Assembly (NCBI GenBank): GCA_947174635.1
Contig: CAMWJS010000023.1
Coordinates: 1-34,227, forward strand
Length of the DNA: 34,227 nt
Reading direction: 5' to 3'
Source of the DNA: an uncultured Muribaculaceae bacterium
Lineage (GTDB): Bacteria > Bacteroidota > Bacteroidia > Bacteroidales > Muribaculaceae
Made by a program: the position numbers and the translations under genes. Every line of letters begins with the position of its first letter. Position 1 is the first letter of the stretch. Shown piece after piece: positions 1-8,060 of the stretch. The notes below the pieces were generated by a model that was given only the letters and a program-made list of their open reading frames with translations, searched no databases and was not told the origin of the DNA.

Positions 1-67
1 CCACTCCATGATATGCGGCTCTGCGTTTAACATTTATTGTCGAACCGGCTCTTAAGCAAAGTTGACC

Positions 68-141
68 GGGACGGGGCGTCTCGCCACGTGGTATTACTCT
101 TTATTACAAAAGTTACCACGGGGAGCGAGACGCCCCGTCCC
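68..141. repeat. Large GC-rich palindromic intergenic element
   Basis: A 17-bp perfect inverted repeat (68-84 and 125-141, GGGACGGGGCGTCTCGC and its complement) surrounds a second 7-bp inverted repeat (CGTGGTA at 87-93, TACCACG at 114-120). A folded transcript would form a long two-part hairpin. CTTAAG lies on both sides (51-56 and 141-146). It sits downstream of the Sir2 gene and could end that transcript, but there is no T-tract. Its build resembles the palindromes at 3572 and 34032, so I read it as one of a family of dispersed intergenic repeats. Confidence 0.7.
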
Positions 142-167
142 TTAAGTTAACAGTATTGAATCGCGTC
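141..167 (+). repeat. Dispersed repeat, copy A
   Basis: A 27-bp block starting CTTAAG and ending ATTGAATCGCGTC matches 10434-10460 at 24 of 27 positions. In both places it is followed about 10 bases later by ATTTGG. It directly abuts the palindrome at 68-141. Two copies more than 10 kb apart in intergenic DNA suggest a genome-wide repeat. Confidence 0.6.
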
Positions 168-217
168 AATGTGATTTGGCTCGTACGGCATTTTCAGCTG
201 CATGCCGCGGGGATGAT

Positions 218-907
218 TTATATGTACTGTTGCAGGAGGCCGGTCAATATCGGTAGCCCCTCGGTGGCTTTCTTGGGAATGACAGTGACGTTGGCCGGCA
301 CCGCGGCGGGATTTGGGTCGATGTAGAAAACCGGAACTCCGGGACGCACGTAGCGGATGAGGGCTGCGGCGGGGTAGACCTGCAAGGTGGTTCCGATGAC
401 TACGAATATATCGGCTTCCGACGCAAGCTGTGCTGCAGGTTCCATCATCGGTACGGCTTCCTGGAAGAATACGATGTTGGGGCGCACGCGGTGGCCGTCG
501 ATTATGGTGTCGGGGGTGGAGCGGAACGAGGCGTCTTTGAGACGGTAGACTTTCGACTCGTTGTCAATGGCGCGGAGCGTCATCAGCTGGCCGTGCAGGT
601 GCAGTATGTTGGAGCTGCCTGCCCGCTCGTGCAGGTCGTCGACATTCTGTGTGATGACGTATACGTCAAAATCCTTTTCAAGCTCGACAATGCCGCGGTG
701 TGCGGCGTTGGGCTCCACTGTGGCGAGCTGCGCGCGGCGGTCATTGTAGAAGTTATGGACGAGTGCGGGATTGCGGGCAAATCCGTCGGCCGAACATACG
801 TCCATCACATTATAGTTTTCCCATAGTCCGTTGGCATCGCGGAATGTGGAGATACCGCTTTCGGCACTGATGCCGGCGCCTGTCGATATGACAAGTTTCT
901 TTTTCAT
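218..907 (-). CDS. cobB: Sir2-family NAD-dependent protein deacylase (SIRT5-like class III)
   Basis: A 229-residue sirtuin that removes acyl groups from protein lysines in the cytoplasm using NAD. Visible motifs are the NAD-binding GAGISAESGIS (residues 10-20) with FRD, TQNVDDLHERAG (86-97), and HLHG with the catalytic His at about 105. FYNDRR contains Tyr54 and Arg57 in the Y-x-x-R arrangement that in SIRT5 and CobB recognises succinyl and malonyl groups, so desuccinylase or demalonylase activity is plausible. The usual four zinc-binding cysteines are absent: the segment after HLHG has no CxxC pair. The length fits a minimal bacterial sirtuin. The ATG at 905-907 overlaps the end of an inverted-repeat element (906-1092). 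A possible -7 box (TATATTTG, 1157-1150) lies beyond that element, with no convincing -33 box. Family assignment is firm; acyl preference is inferred. Confidence 0.93.
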   Translation of the reverse strand: MKKKLVISTGAGISAESGISTFRDANGLWENYNVMDVCSADGFARNPALVHNFYNDRRAQLATVEPNAAHRGIVELEKDFDVYVITQNVDDLHERAGSSNILHLHGQLMTLRAIDNESKVYRLKDASFRSTPDTIIDGHRVRPNIVFFQEAVPMMEPAAQLASEADIFVVIGTTLQVYPAAALIRYVRPGVPVFYIDPNPAAVPANVTVIPKKATEGLPILTGLLQQYI

Positions 908-1092
908 AAGTAACTGTTTAAAATTATTTTATATCAACCGTTCTCATTATTTCAATATTCTGTCGGAGTCTTTTTCGTCGCTTTCCATCTCGTCATCAGT
1001 CATGTAGCTCGCTACACTCCATCTTCCTCACCGGAAATCGCCTGAAAAATCCTCGCGCCATAATATTAAAATAATTTTGAACAGTTACTTAT
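906..1092. mobile_element. MITE-like element with ~26-bp terminal inverted repeats
   Basis: The left end (906-931) begins ATAAGTAACTGTT and continues AAAATTATTTTA. The right end (1092 back to 1067) is the same on the other strand with one T/C change. The 187-bp unit has no coding frame. It contains a small hairpin GTAGC-TC-GCTAC near 1004-1015. Its left tip overlaps the start codon of the Sir2 gene. I see no clear target-site duplication and no transposase, so this is a non-autonomous element or a structured regulatory sequence. Confidence 0.6.
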
Positions 1093-1175
1093 CACTTAAG
1101 TTTTATAGGGTTCAAAAGATTTCAACAAACGGGAAATGCTGTTGTTATGCAAATATATGCTTTTTCAGGGCATTT

Positions 1176-1206
1176 TTTGTCGTTTCAAATATAAATCTTA
1201 ACTTTG
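1176..1206 (+). promoter_or_regulatory. Bacteroidetes-type promoter of manC-ruvB
   Basis: TTTG at 1176-1179 and TAACTTTG at 1199-1206 are separated by exactly 19 bases, matching the Bacteroidetes housekeeping consensus. Transcription would start around 1211-1214, leaving a leader of about 75 bases before manC. Confidence 0.8.
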
Positions 1207-1287
1207 TGATAACGGGTGTCAAATCCGAGACACCGTTTTAGGGACGTATAGCGTCGCCACAAAATATATATTTAAAATCAAAACTTT

Positions 1288-2373
1288 ATGATTGACCCAC
1301 ATAGATATTGCGTGATTATGTGCGGTGGCATCGGAAGCCGTTTCTGGCCCTATAGCCGTACTGACCGCCCCAAACAATTCATCGACTTTCTCGGCACCGG
1401 CCGCACTCTGCTCCAGATGAGCTATGACCGCGTGCTGCCGCTTGTCGACCCCGAGCATATCATCATCGTCACCAACGCGCAGTATGCCGGTCTCGTCAAG
1501 GAGCAGCTTCCCGACATCAGGGAAGAGCATATACTTCTCGAGCCTGCACGGCGCAACACGGCGCCATGCATCGCCTGGGCGGCATGGCATATTGCCTCCA
1601 TTGATCCCGAGGCATCCATGATAGTCACTCCAAGCGACCATCTCATTACGCGCGAAAAGGAATTCGAGGCTGCCATCGAGGCCGGTTTTGAATTTGTCGA
1701 GAAGCACGACGCGCTGCTCACTCTCGGTATAAACCCCACACGTCCGGAGACGGGCTACGGCTACATACAGATCGGCGAGCGTGTCGAAGGCGATATACTC
1801 AAGGTGAAGACTTTCACCGAGAAACCAAACCTCGAGCTTGCAAAAGTGTTCCTCGAATCGGGCGAATTTTTCTGGAACTCAGGCATATTCATGTGGAGCG
1901 CGAAGAGCATAAAGGAAGCGATGCGGAACTATGCCCCCGACATAGCCGGACTTTTCGACCAGGGGGAAGCCTGCTTCAACACTCCTGCCGAGCATGAATG
2001 GATTGCCCGCAACTTTCCCGGATGCATGGGCATCTCCATTGACTTTGCCGTAATGGAAAAGGCTTCGAATGTCTATGTAGAGACAGTCAGCTTCGGCTGG
2101 AGCGATCTCGGTGCATGGAGCGCACTCTATGACAACTCACCCAAAAACCGCGATGCCAATGTCACCCAGAAGTGTTCCGTACTTGCCTACAACTCAACCG
2201 GCAATATCTTCGCAGTGAAAAATCATGGCAAGCTCATCGTGGTCGACGGTCTGAAAGATTATATCGTGGCCGATGCCGGCGACGTGCTGCTCATCTGCCC
2301 CAAGGCCGAGGAACAGCGCATAAAGAATATGGTTAACGACGCCAAAATCTCATTTGGCGACAAATACCTGTAA
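1288..2373 (+). CDS. manC: Mannose-1-phosphate guanylyltransferase
   Basis: A 361-residue cytoplasmic enzyme that makes GDP-mannose from mannose-1-phosphate and GTP, feeding GDP-fucose, capsule and glycoprotein synthesis. The nucleotidyltransferase signature appears at residues 13-31 as [12 protein letters not shown] followed by DRPKQF, with the catalytic Lys in PKQ. FTEKPN, NSGIFMW and DFAVMEKA follow in the usual order. The length matches the short form without the C-terminal phosphomannose isomerase domain of the bifunctional proteins. The ATG at 1288 puts the signature at the expected distance. ruvB begins two bases after its stop codon, so the two are probably cotranscribed from the promoter at 1176. 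Confidence 0.95.
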   Translation: MIDPHRYCVIMCGGIGSRFWPYSRTDRPKQFIDFLGTGRTLLQMSYDRVLPLVDPEHIIIVTNAQYAGLVKEQLPDIREEHILLEPARRNTAPCIAWAAWHIASIDPEASMIVTPSDHLITREKEFEAAIEAGFEFVEKHDALLTLGINPTRPETGYGYIQIGERVEGDILKVKTFTEKPNLELAKVFLESGEFFWNSGIFMWSAKSIKEAMRNYAPDIAGLFDQGEACFNTPAEHEWIARNFPGCMGISIDFAVMEKASNVYVETVSFGWSDLGAWSALYDNSPKNRDANVTQKCSVLAYNSTGNIFAVKNHGKLIVVDGLKDYIVADAGDVLLICPKAEEQRIKNMVNDAKISFGDKYL

Positions 2374-2375
2374 GC

Positions 2376-3398
2376 GTGGCCGATACGTTTGACATACGCA
2401 AGCAGGGCGACGAGCGCGACGGCGATTTCGAACGCGCGTTGCGCCCGCAGCGTTTCGAGGATTTCTCCGGCCAGGACAAGATTGTGGAGAATCTCAGGGT
2501 GTTCGTAGCCGCCGCCCGCATGCGAGGCGAGGCTCTCGACCATCTACTCCTCCACGGGCCTCCCGGACTGGGCAAGACCACCTTGTCGGCCATCATAGCC
2601 AACGAGCTCGGAGTTGGATTCAAGGTGACATCCGGCCCTGTGCTCGACAAGCCCGGCGACCTTGCCGGCATATTGACATCGCTTGAGGAGAATGATGTGC
2701 TTTTTATCGATGAGATACACCGCCTGAGCCCTGTAGTGGAGGAATACCTCTACTCGGCTATGGAGGATTACCGCATCGACATAATGATAGACAAGGGGCC
2801 GGGCGCCCGCTCCGTGCAGCTGACGCTGTCGCCCTTTACGCTTGTCGGAGCCACTACGCGTTCCGGGCTGCTGACATCGCCGCTACGCGCACGCTTCGGC
2901 ATCAACTGCCATCTTGAATATTACGACCACGAGATACTGCGCGCAATCGTGCTGCGTTCGGCGCGTCTGCTCGGGTCGCGGTGCACCTCGGAGGCCGCCC
3001 TTGAGATAGCCATGCGTTCACGCGGAACACCACGTATAGCCAACGCACTGCTGCGGCGTGTGCGCGATTTCGCAATGGTCAAAGGCAACGGACTTATTGA
3101 TATTGAAATAGCCCGTTTTGGCCTTGAAGCCCTCAATATCGACCGCTACGGCCTCGACGAGGTAGACAACAAGATACTCACAACTATCATCACGAAATTC
3201 AAGGGTGGGCCCGTCGGACTGTCGACCATAGCCACCGCACTCGGCGAAGACCCGGGCACGATAGAGGAAGTATATGAGCCATATCTGATAAAGGAGGGTT
3301 TCATAAAGCGCACTCCCCGCGGCCGCGAAGTTACAGAGCTGGCATACACACATCTGGGCCATGCGCTCAACGACGGACTCGGAGGCCTCTTTGAGTAA
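2376..3398 (+). CDS. ruvB: Holliday junction branch migration ATPase RuvB
   Basis: The 340-residue motor of the RuvABC complex, which drives Holliday junction migration during recombination. Visible are Walker A GPPGLGKT (61-68), Walker B LFIDEIHR (109-116), the sensor region GATTRSG (158-164), the arginine-finger segment SPLRARFG (168-175), and a C-terminal winged helix ending in [17 protein letters not shown]. The start is GTG at 2376, two bases after the manC stop; this places the N-terminal linker at the usual length. ruvA and ruvC are not in the window, and coupling to manC is not functionally obvious. An 18-bp hairpin at 3572-3621 lies downstream. Confidence 0.97.
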   Translation: MADTFDIRKQGDERDGDFERALRPQRFEDFSGQDKIVENLRVFVAAARMRGEALDHLLLHGPPGLGKTTLSAIIANELGVGFKVTSGPVLDKPGDLAGILTSLEENDVLFIDEIHRLSPVVEEYLYSAMEDYRIDIMIDKGPGARSVQLTLSPFTLVGATTRSGLLTSPLRARFGINCHLEYYDHEILRAIVLRSARLLGSRCTSEAALEIAMRSRGTPRIANALLRRVRDFAMVKGNGLIDIEIARFGLEALNIDRYGLDEVDNKILTTIITKFKGGPVGLSTIATALGEDPGTIEEVYEPYLIKEGFIKRTPRGREVTELAYTHLGHALNDGLGGLFE

Positions 3399-3571
3399 CA
3401 ACGCTTGCTGAAAAGATGATTTATTTCAGCCACCAATATAGAGTAGGCTGCAAATCAATTTAGAGCGTTTGAATTTAACAATAAAAGAGAATGATAGAAG
3501 CTACTTCAAATTAATCCAAAAACTCTCACAGTCTTAATTTGATTTAAATACAAACACTATCTTAAGTTACA

Positions 3572-3621
3572 CTGACGTAATTGTGCGGACACGATTTATC
3601 ACATCCGCACAATTACGTCAG
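3572..3621. terminator. 18-bp perfect inverted repeat between convergent ruvB and MATE genes
   Basis: CTGACGTAATTGTGCGGA (3572-3589) and its exact complement (3604-3621) flank a 14-base loop. It lies between two converging genes and could end transcripts from both sides. It is followed on the plus strand only by CGTTTTCC, so it is not a textbook terminator. CTTAAG at 3561-3566 sits beside it, as at the palindrome near the window start. The 170 bases between ruvB and this hairpin hold nothing I recognise. Confidence 0.5.
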
Positions 3622-3658
3622 CGTTTTCCTGACTTCTGCAACGCCGGCGCTACCGACA

Positions 3659-4993
3659 TCACTTTAATTTCCTCAGCTGCCATACTATCATCACCATAGT
3701 GACAGCAAACGCCGCTATATCCGAGGCCGGGAAACACATCCAGATACCTTTCAGGCCATATATTCCGGGCAATATCAGCAATGCCGGTATAAGAAACAGC
3801 ACCTGGCGCGTCAGACTCAGAAATATCGACTTTTCCACCTTGCCGATTGACTGGAAGAACGTAGTCGACACTATCTGTATGCCTACCATCCAGAACATCG
3901 ACATGGCTATTGACAGATAACGTGCCGTCTCCTCGACAAGCACCGTATCGGTCAGAAACGCACCGGCAAGCCGGGAGGGAATGAGCAATCCAAGCCCCCA
4001 TCCTACGACGCTCACACCCGTAGCCACCGCCGACGCAAGCATAAAGGCACGTTTCATACGGTGAATCTGCTTCGCGCCATAGTTATATCCCACTATCGGC
4101 TGCATACCCTGGCATATTCCTATTATAAATGCCACGACAAACGACGCCACAGTCACAAACACGCCTGCCGACGCTATAGCGTCAGAACCGCCATAACGGT
4201 TAAGCGTATTGTTGATCAGAATATTTATCATGCATCCCGCCAGATTGACAATACAAGGAGCCGCTCCGATGCCCACAATACCCCATATTATGCGCCTGTC
4301 GAGACGGTAAATCCCGCGCTTGAACCTTATAGCACCACGCCCGCTGACAAAATGGCTCATCACAAACACCGCCGACACTCCCATTGCGATATCTGTAGCT
4401 ATCGCCGCGCCCTTGATGCCCCAGCCAAGCACATAAATGAAAATCGGGTCAAGCGCCACATTGACTCCGGCACCGATAAACATCGTCACCATGGCACGGG
4501 TCGGAAATCCCGACGCACGCATTATATTGTTGAATGAGAAAGCGACATTGGTAAGAAACAGCCCCGGAAGCACATACAGCATCATGTCGCGCGCATACTG
4601 CAGATTGGTCTCCGTTGCTCCGAACAGCACGAGCAGGTCATCCAGAAACAGATAGAACAACGCTATGTAGACGGCTCCGATGCCGAGAGTCAGCACAAGC
4701 GAATTGCCTGTCACCCGCAATGCCGATGCCTCATCCTTGTTGCCGAGCATGATTGACACGCGCGTTGATGCGCCTGCGCCTATCAGCACACCCAATGCCG
4801 TAGATATATTCACCACGGGAAACGTGATTGCAAGTCCTGCCATTGCATCCGTACCTACCACCTGACCGATAAATATGCGGTCGACGATATTATAAAGCTG
4901 CATCACCACGATGCCCACCACAGCCGGCACGCTGTAGCGTAGCAATAGCTTTCCTACCGGCATGGATGCCAGTTCCTGCAATCTCTTGTCCAT
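3659..4993 (-). CDS. MATE-family efflux transporter
   Basis: An inner-membrane cation/drug antiporter of the multidrug and toxic compound extrusion family. It has about 12 hydrophobic segments in two halves and the characteristic N-terminal stretch LYNIVDRIFIGQ, followed in the first half by RASGFPTRAM, closest by eye to the MepA/NorM-like group of Bacteroidetes. The ATG at 4993 (MDKRLQELASMPVG) is preferred: it gives a 444-residue protein beginning just before the first helix. A longer frame to 5023 would need a TTG start and adds ten residues with no family support. No consensus promoter is evident upstream. The substrate cannot be read from sequence. Confidence 0.9.
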   Translation of the reverse strand: MDKRLQELASMPVGKLLLRYSVPAVVGIVVMQLYNIVDRIFIGQVVGTDAMAGLAITFPVVNISTALGVLIGAGASTRVSIMLGNKDEASALRVTGNSLVLTLGIGAVYIALFYLFLDDLLVLFGATETNLQYARDMMLYVLPGLFLTNVAFSFNNIMRASGFPTRAMVTMFIGAGVNVALDPIFIYVLGWGIKGAAIATDIAMGVSAVFVMSHFVSGRGAIRFKRGIYRLDRRIIWGIVGIGAAPCIVNLAGCMINILINNTLNRYGGSDAIASAGVFVTVASFVVAFIIGICQGMQPIVGYNYGAKQIHRMKRAFMLASAVATGVSVVGWGLGLLIPSRLAGAFLTDTVLVEETARYLSIAMSMFWMVGIQIVSTTFFQSIGKVEKSIFLSLTRQVLFLIPALLILPGIYGLKGIWMCFPASDIAAFAVTMVMIVWQLRKLK

Positions 4994-5060
4994 AATAATC
5001 CGTTCAATTGATAAAATAGCCAATATAGCTTTAGAGCCAAACAGTCAGCATTCCCCCCCA

Positions 5061-5094
5061 TAAAAGCACAAAAGGGCGCAATCATGCGCCCTTT
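5061..5094 (-). terminator. Rho-independent terminator of the TPR gene
   Basis: AAAGGGCGCA (5071-5080) pairs with TGCGCCCTTT (5085-5094) across a four-base loop. On the minus strand it is followed by a T-rich run (TTTTGTGCTTTT). It lies just beyond the stop of the gene at 5117-5800. Confidence 0.75.
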
Positions 5095-5116
5095 GTTATT
5101 TCGATTTCATATCCGC

Positions 5117-5800
5117 TTACTTTCCGGCAAGTTGCTTTGCGCGCTCGTAATCCTTTTCGATATTGAGGTAAGTATTGTTGAGGAACTGCGGATACTTGGT
5201 CATGATTTCCTGATAGATGTCAGCTTCCTCTCCGTATTTCTTCTGCTCATGGTAGATATGGGCGAGTTTAACCATGAATACGGGAGTATAGTAGGGATTG
5301 CTGTCGCTTTCAGAAATAGCTTTCTTGTAAGCTTTTATAGCATCGTCGAGCTTGTCGGTGTTGACATAGCAGTCGCCGAGGAGCGACAGTGAAGCCGGGC
5401 CGATGATTGCATCCTTGACGCTATATCCTTTCAGACAACCGATAGCTTCGTCATATTTGCCCTGTTTGTAAAGACCGATTGCAGCCATGAGCTTGGCGCG
5501 GTTGCCTGCGTCCTGACCGCCATCCGCCACCTTCAGGTACATTGCGGTGGATATCGAGTCGTTGCCCGTCATAAGCATTTCACGGTCAGCCTGGCCGATT
5601 GCATTGTCCTGCTTTTTGACAGCCGGTTTCTTCACAAGGAATATATACACGATTACACCCACTACAATCGCCGCTATTACAATGCCGATGATTGAAAGGA
5701 CTTTCATGTTTTTCTGCACCTTGGCACCCAGGCCGGTGAGTGAGTCGTTAAGGTTGTCGATTGATGTGCGAGTCTCCTCGCCGGTAGTTTTCTTTGACAT
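5117..5800 (-). CDS. Membrane-anchored tetratricopeptide-repeat protein
   Basis: A 227-residue protein with a cytoplasmic N-terminus of about 30 residues, one transmembrane helix (about 34-56, VLSIIGIVIAAIVVGV then IYIFLV-like residues), and a mostly helical domain. The C-terminal half carries TPR-like repeats, for example AAIGLYKQGKYDEAIGCL, LGDCYVNTDKLDDAIKAYKKAI and LAHIYHEQKKYGEEADIYQEI. TPR proteins of this build act as periplasmic assembly or chaperone scaffolds (YfgM is a loose analogue), but the specific role here is unknown. It has its own promoter at 5863-5893 and terminator at 5061-5094, so it is monocistronic. Confidence 0.8.
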   Translation of the reverse strand: MSKKTTGEETRTSIDNLNDSLTGLGAKVQKNMKVLSIIGIVIAAIVVGVIVYIFLVKKPAVKKQDNAIGQADREMLMTGNDSISTAMYLKVADGGQDAGNRAKLMAAIGLYKQGKYDEAIGCLKGYSVKDAIIGPASLSLLGDCYVNTDKLDDAIKAYKKAISESDSNPYYTPVFMVKLAHIYHEQKKYGEEADIYQEIMTKYPQFLNNTYLNIEKDYERAKQLAGK

Positions 5801-5862
5801 TACAAGTTGATGTATTGTTGGTATTTACTGTTTTTGCTTTCTAATGCGAATATTCTGAAGTG

Positions 5863-5893
5863 CAAAATTAAGCAAATATCATAAACGTGCAAA
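5863..5893 (-). promoter_or_regulatory. Promoter of the TPR gene
   Basis: Read on the minus strand, TTTG (5893-5890) and TAATTTTG (5870-5863) are separated by 19 bases. The predicted start leaves a leader of roughly 55 bases. It lies almost back-to-back with the cdd promoter. Confidence 0.75.
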
Positions 5894-5910
5894 ATTTAAC
5901 GCCTCAAATT

Positions 5911-5942
5911 TTTGCTTTTTGCCCTGAAATTTGTTTTATTTG
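5911..5942 (+). promoter_or_regulatory. Probable cdd promoter
   Basis: TTTG (5911-5914) and TTTATTTG (5935-5942) are 20 bases apart. The -7 box has one mismatch to TAnnTTTG. The cdd ATG is at 5986. Confidence 0.55.
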
Positions 5943-5985
5943 CGACAATCTACTCCACAGGTTATTTTAATCATATTTTACCATC

Positions 5986-6459
5986 ATGAAAAATATCGAC
6001 ATAGTCATCCCCATCATATCGGCACGATACTCCGAGCTATCGCCCGAACAGCAGCGTCTCATCGATGAAGCCCGCCTCGCCACACGCCGAAGCTATGCCC
6101 CCTACAGCCACTTCAATGTCGGTGCGGCAATAAAGCTATCCGACGGGGCCATAGTCACCGGAGCCAACCAGGAAAACGCAGCATTCCCATCCAGCACATG
6201 CGCAGAGCGCACCGCATGTTACTATGCCGGAGCCAACCACCCCGACGCCAGCTTCGAAATAATAGCAATAGCCGCCCGCGGCACAGACGGGCTCGAGGTC
6301 GAGCAGCCCATACCGCCTTGCGGAGCATGCCGCCAGGCTCTTCTCGAATACGAAAAACTCGCCGGACACGATGTTGAGGTACTCCTCGCCGGACGCGACG
6401 AAATCTACATCCTCCCCTCCGTCAAGTCACTCCTCCCCCTCTCCTTCACCGACTTCTGA
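5986..6459 (+). CDS. cdd: Cytidine deaminase
   Basis: A 157-residue enzyme of pyrimidine salvage that hydrolyses cytidine and deoxycytidine to the uridine forms. The zinc site is complete: CAE at residues 72-74 (Cys ligand and catalytic Glu) and PCGAC at 111-115 (two Cys ligands). Substrate-binding FNVGAA and ENAAF are also present. The length fits the homotetrameric bacterial type with a slightly long N-terminus. It is divergent from the TPR gene and stands alone. Confidence 0.96.
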   Translation: MKNIDIVIPIISARYSELSPEQQRLIDEARLATRRSYAPYSHFNVGAAIKLSDGAIVTGANQENAAFPSSTCAERTACYYAGANHPDASFEIIAIAARGTDGLEVEQPIPPCGACRQALLEYEKLAGHDVEVLLAGRDEIYILPSVKSLLPLSFTDF

Positions 6460-6603
6460 CCAACCGCCCCACCGACACCCCATAACAACATACCCACCCA
6501 TCCCCACCACCGGCAAGCAATTACTAATTACTAATTGCCTAAACCTTTACACCTCTTTTCGCGTCTTATATATAAAGAACCCATTCACCGAAAGGAGGAT
6601 ATT

Positions 6604-7023
6604 ATGAGAAAAACGATAAGCCTGCTCTCACTCTCAGCCATAATCACACTCACCCTATCGGGCTGCGCAGGCTGGGCCACAACAGCTACCGTCGGAGGCG
6701 GCACAGGCTGGTATGCCGGCGATTACGCCCCATACTACTGGAGCGACTGGAACGGCATCACCCCACCCCCGATCTATGGCAACGGCCCCGGCAGCATAAG
6801 TCCCGGATACTACCCGCGGCCGCTTCCGCCGCAATATCGTCCAGGAAGCATGCGCCCGGGCAACGGCAACAACCGGCCCCAACGACCCGGCACGGGCAAT
6901 CCCGGCAACGACCCTATGCTCCCGGGCAACAATACAAAACCTGCTCCACCGCCCTCCATTGGCAACGGCCCCGGCAGCAACCCGGGCACTCCGCAGCAAG
7001 GCGGTTTCCGCGGCCAGAAATAA
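6604..7023 (+). CDS. Small Pro/Gly/Asn-rich lipoprotein
   Basis: A 139-residue predicted lipoprotein. The signal peptide MRKTISLLSLSAIITLTLSGC ends in the lipobox LSGC. The mature part is low-complexity, rich in Pro, Gly and Asn, with GNGPGS occurring twice (GNGPGSISPG and GNGPGSNPGT) and no enzymatic domain. It may be an extended surface or periplasmic linker protein; I do not recognise a family. ATG 6604 is chosen over the in-frame ATG at 6535 because it is preceded by AAAGGAGG at 6591-6598, an unusually perfect Shine-Dalgarno for this phylum, and starts directly at the signal peptide. Just upstream, 6517-6538 is an AT-rich repeat (ACTAATT units) forming a weak hairpin. Confidence 0.75.
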   Translation: MRKTISLLSLSAIITLTLSGCAGWATTATVGGGTGWYAGDYAPYYWSDWNGITPPPIYGNGPGSISPGYYPRPLPPQYRPGSMRPGNGNNRPQRPGTGNPGNDPMLPGNNTKPAPPPSIGNGPGSNPGTPQQGGFRGQK

Positions 7024-7042
7024 CCACGATTTTTCCGACAAC

Positions 7043-7077
7043 AAAAAAAGCATCGCGCCCCGACCGGGGTGCGATGC
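7043..7077 (-). terminator. Terminator of rplU-rpmA
   Basis: GCATCGCGCCCCG (7050-7062) pairs with CGGGGTGCGATGC (7065-7077). On the minus strand the hairpin is followed by seven T residues (7049-7043). It lies between the convergent lipoprotein gene and rpmA and may serve both. Confidence 0.85.
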
Positions 7078-7100
7078 CATTTTATACGTGTTAACTACGT

Positions 7101-7364
7101 TTAAGCTTCGGCGTGCGGAGCAACGTTGATGAAGCGGCGGCCGTTTCTTCCTTCAGAGAAAACTACCACACCGTCAATCAGAGCGTAGATTGTGTGGTCT
7201 TTACCCATACCCACGTTCTGTCCGGGGTGGTGCACAGTGCCACGCTGACGCTTGATGATGTTGCCTGCCTTGCAATTCTGTCCGCCGAAAATCTTAACAC
7301 CGAGTCGTTTGCTTTCCGATTCACGACCGTTCTTCGAACTACCTACACCTTTTTTATGTGCCAT
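7101..7364 (-). CDS. rpmA: 50S ribosomal protein L27
   Basis: An 87-residue protein of the large ribosomal subunit whose N-terminal tail reaches the peptidyl-transferase centre. The sequence begins [16 protein letters not shown], the classic L27 start without a cleavable extension, followed by [10 protein letters not shown] and the [10 protein letters not shown] core. It is the second gene of an rplU-rpmA operon, 20 bases after rplU. Confidence 0.98.
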   Translation of the reverse strand: MAHKKGVGSSKNGRESESKRLGVKIFGGQNCKAGNIIKRQRGTVHHPGQNVGMGKDHTIYALIDGVVVFSEGRNGRRFINVAPHAEA

Positions 7365-7384
7365 TTCTTTAAGATTTTAGGGGG

Positions 7385-7705
7385 TTATGCAATAACGTCT
7401 TTAATCACAACTTTAGTGAAATACTGGCGATGGCCATTCTTCACACGGTAACCTTTGCGACGTTTTTTCTTGAAAACAATCACTTTGTCACCTTTTACAA
7501 GGGGAGTAGCTACTTCGCATACTACCTTCGCACCTTCTACGGTAGGCGCGCCGACCTTTACGTCACCGTCGGCGTCAGCAAGAAGTACACGGTCAAATTC
7601 TACCTTGTCGCCTTCCTTTACCTCTTCGCCGAGATAGTGTACATACAAGAACTTGTCTTTTTCAGCTTTGAACTGTTGTCCTTGAATTTCTACAATTACA
7701 AACAT
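7385..7705 (-). CDS. rplU: 50S ribosomal protein L21
   Basis: A 106-residue 23S rRNA-binding protein. [28 protein letters not shown] and the basic C-terminal [16 protein letters not shown] are diagnostic for L21. It leads the operon with rpmA and has a good promoter at 7801-7832 and a leader that can fold (7736-7779), which may carry ribosomal-protein feedback control. Confidence 0.98.
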   Translation of the reverse strand: MFVIVEIQGQQFKAEKDKFLYVHYLGEEVKEGDKVEFDRVLLADADGDVKVGAPTVEGAKVVCEVATPLVKGDKVIVFKKKRRKGYRVKNGHRQYFTKVVIKDVIA

Positions 7706-7735
7706 TTTAACTTGTTGGTTTATATGTTACTCCGT

Positions 7736-7779
7736 CGGGTGGAACGCCATTCTGCGGCATCCGCTTCCTCTTTTACCCG
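7736..7779 (-). promoter_or_regulatory. Structured 5' leader of rplU (possible autoregulatory RNA)
   Basis: Three nested helices fit the leader: 7736-7740 with 7775-7779 (CGGGT/ACCCG), 7741-7744 with 7765-7768 (GGAA/TTCC), and 7754-7757 with 7761-7764 (GCGG/CCGC). The fold lies between the predicted transcription start and the rplU start codon. Leader RNAs that sense ribosomal proteins are known for L21 operons in other phyla; whether this is one is inference. Confidence 0.4.
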
Positions 7780-7800
7780 GTGCGGAAAAATTAAAGCACA

Positions 7801-7832
7801 CAAAGGTACAACATTATTTTTTCACAACCAAA
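7801..7832 (-). promoter_or_regulatory. Promoter of rplU-rpmA
   Basis: On the minus strand TTTG (7832-7829) and TACCTTTG (7808-7801) are 20 bases apart. The start site would be near 7795, giving a leader of about 90 bases. Confidence 0.8.
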
Positions 7833-7905
7833 TTTTTATCACCTCATTTTCAACATTTTTACCGGAAAGCTTCCAAAAAGTGCAACGGTTATTCCACTCA
7901 CACTC

Positions 7906-7964
7906 TCTCGGAGTCCTCTGAGCACTCCGAGAACTCCGAATTCTCAGACCGGTCCGACCGGTCC
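7906..7964. repeat. Hairpin plus tandem palindrome between rplU promoter and tRNA-Leu
   Basis: TCTCGGAGT (7906-7914) and ACTCCGAGA (7924-7932) form a 9-bp hairpin. It is followed by two tandem copies of GACCGGTCC (7947-7955 and 7956-7964), each containing the palindrome GACCGGTC. There is no T-tract and no coding frame. Confidence 0.5.
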
Positions 7965-8019
7965 GGCAAGTCCACCCCCATCTCCTACCCTAAAAAAATC
8001 CGCAAAAACACAAAAACAG

Positions 8020-8050
8020 TTGTGAAATCCAAAAAATTACTTTACCTTTG
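8020..8050 (+). promoter_or_regulatory. Promoter of tRNA-Leu
   Basis: TTGTG (8020-8024) and TACCTTTG (8043-8050) are separated by about 18-20 bases, fitting the -33/-7 consensus. The predicted start is only a few bases before the mature tRNA. Confidence 0.7.
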
Positions 8051-8060
8051 CATCGCAAAC

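Noticed and set aside
491-826. Open frame on the plus strand inside the Sir2 gene
   Set aside because: It is antisense to a clearly conserved enzyme and has no domain or start signal; it reflects the codon bias of the real gene.
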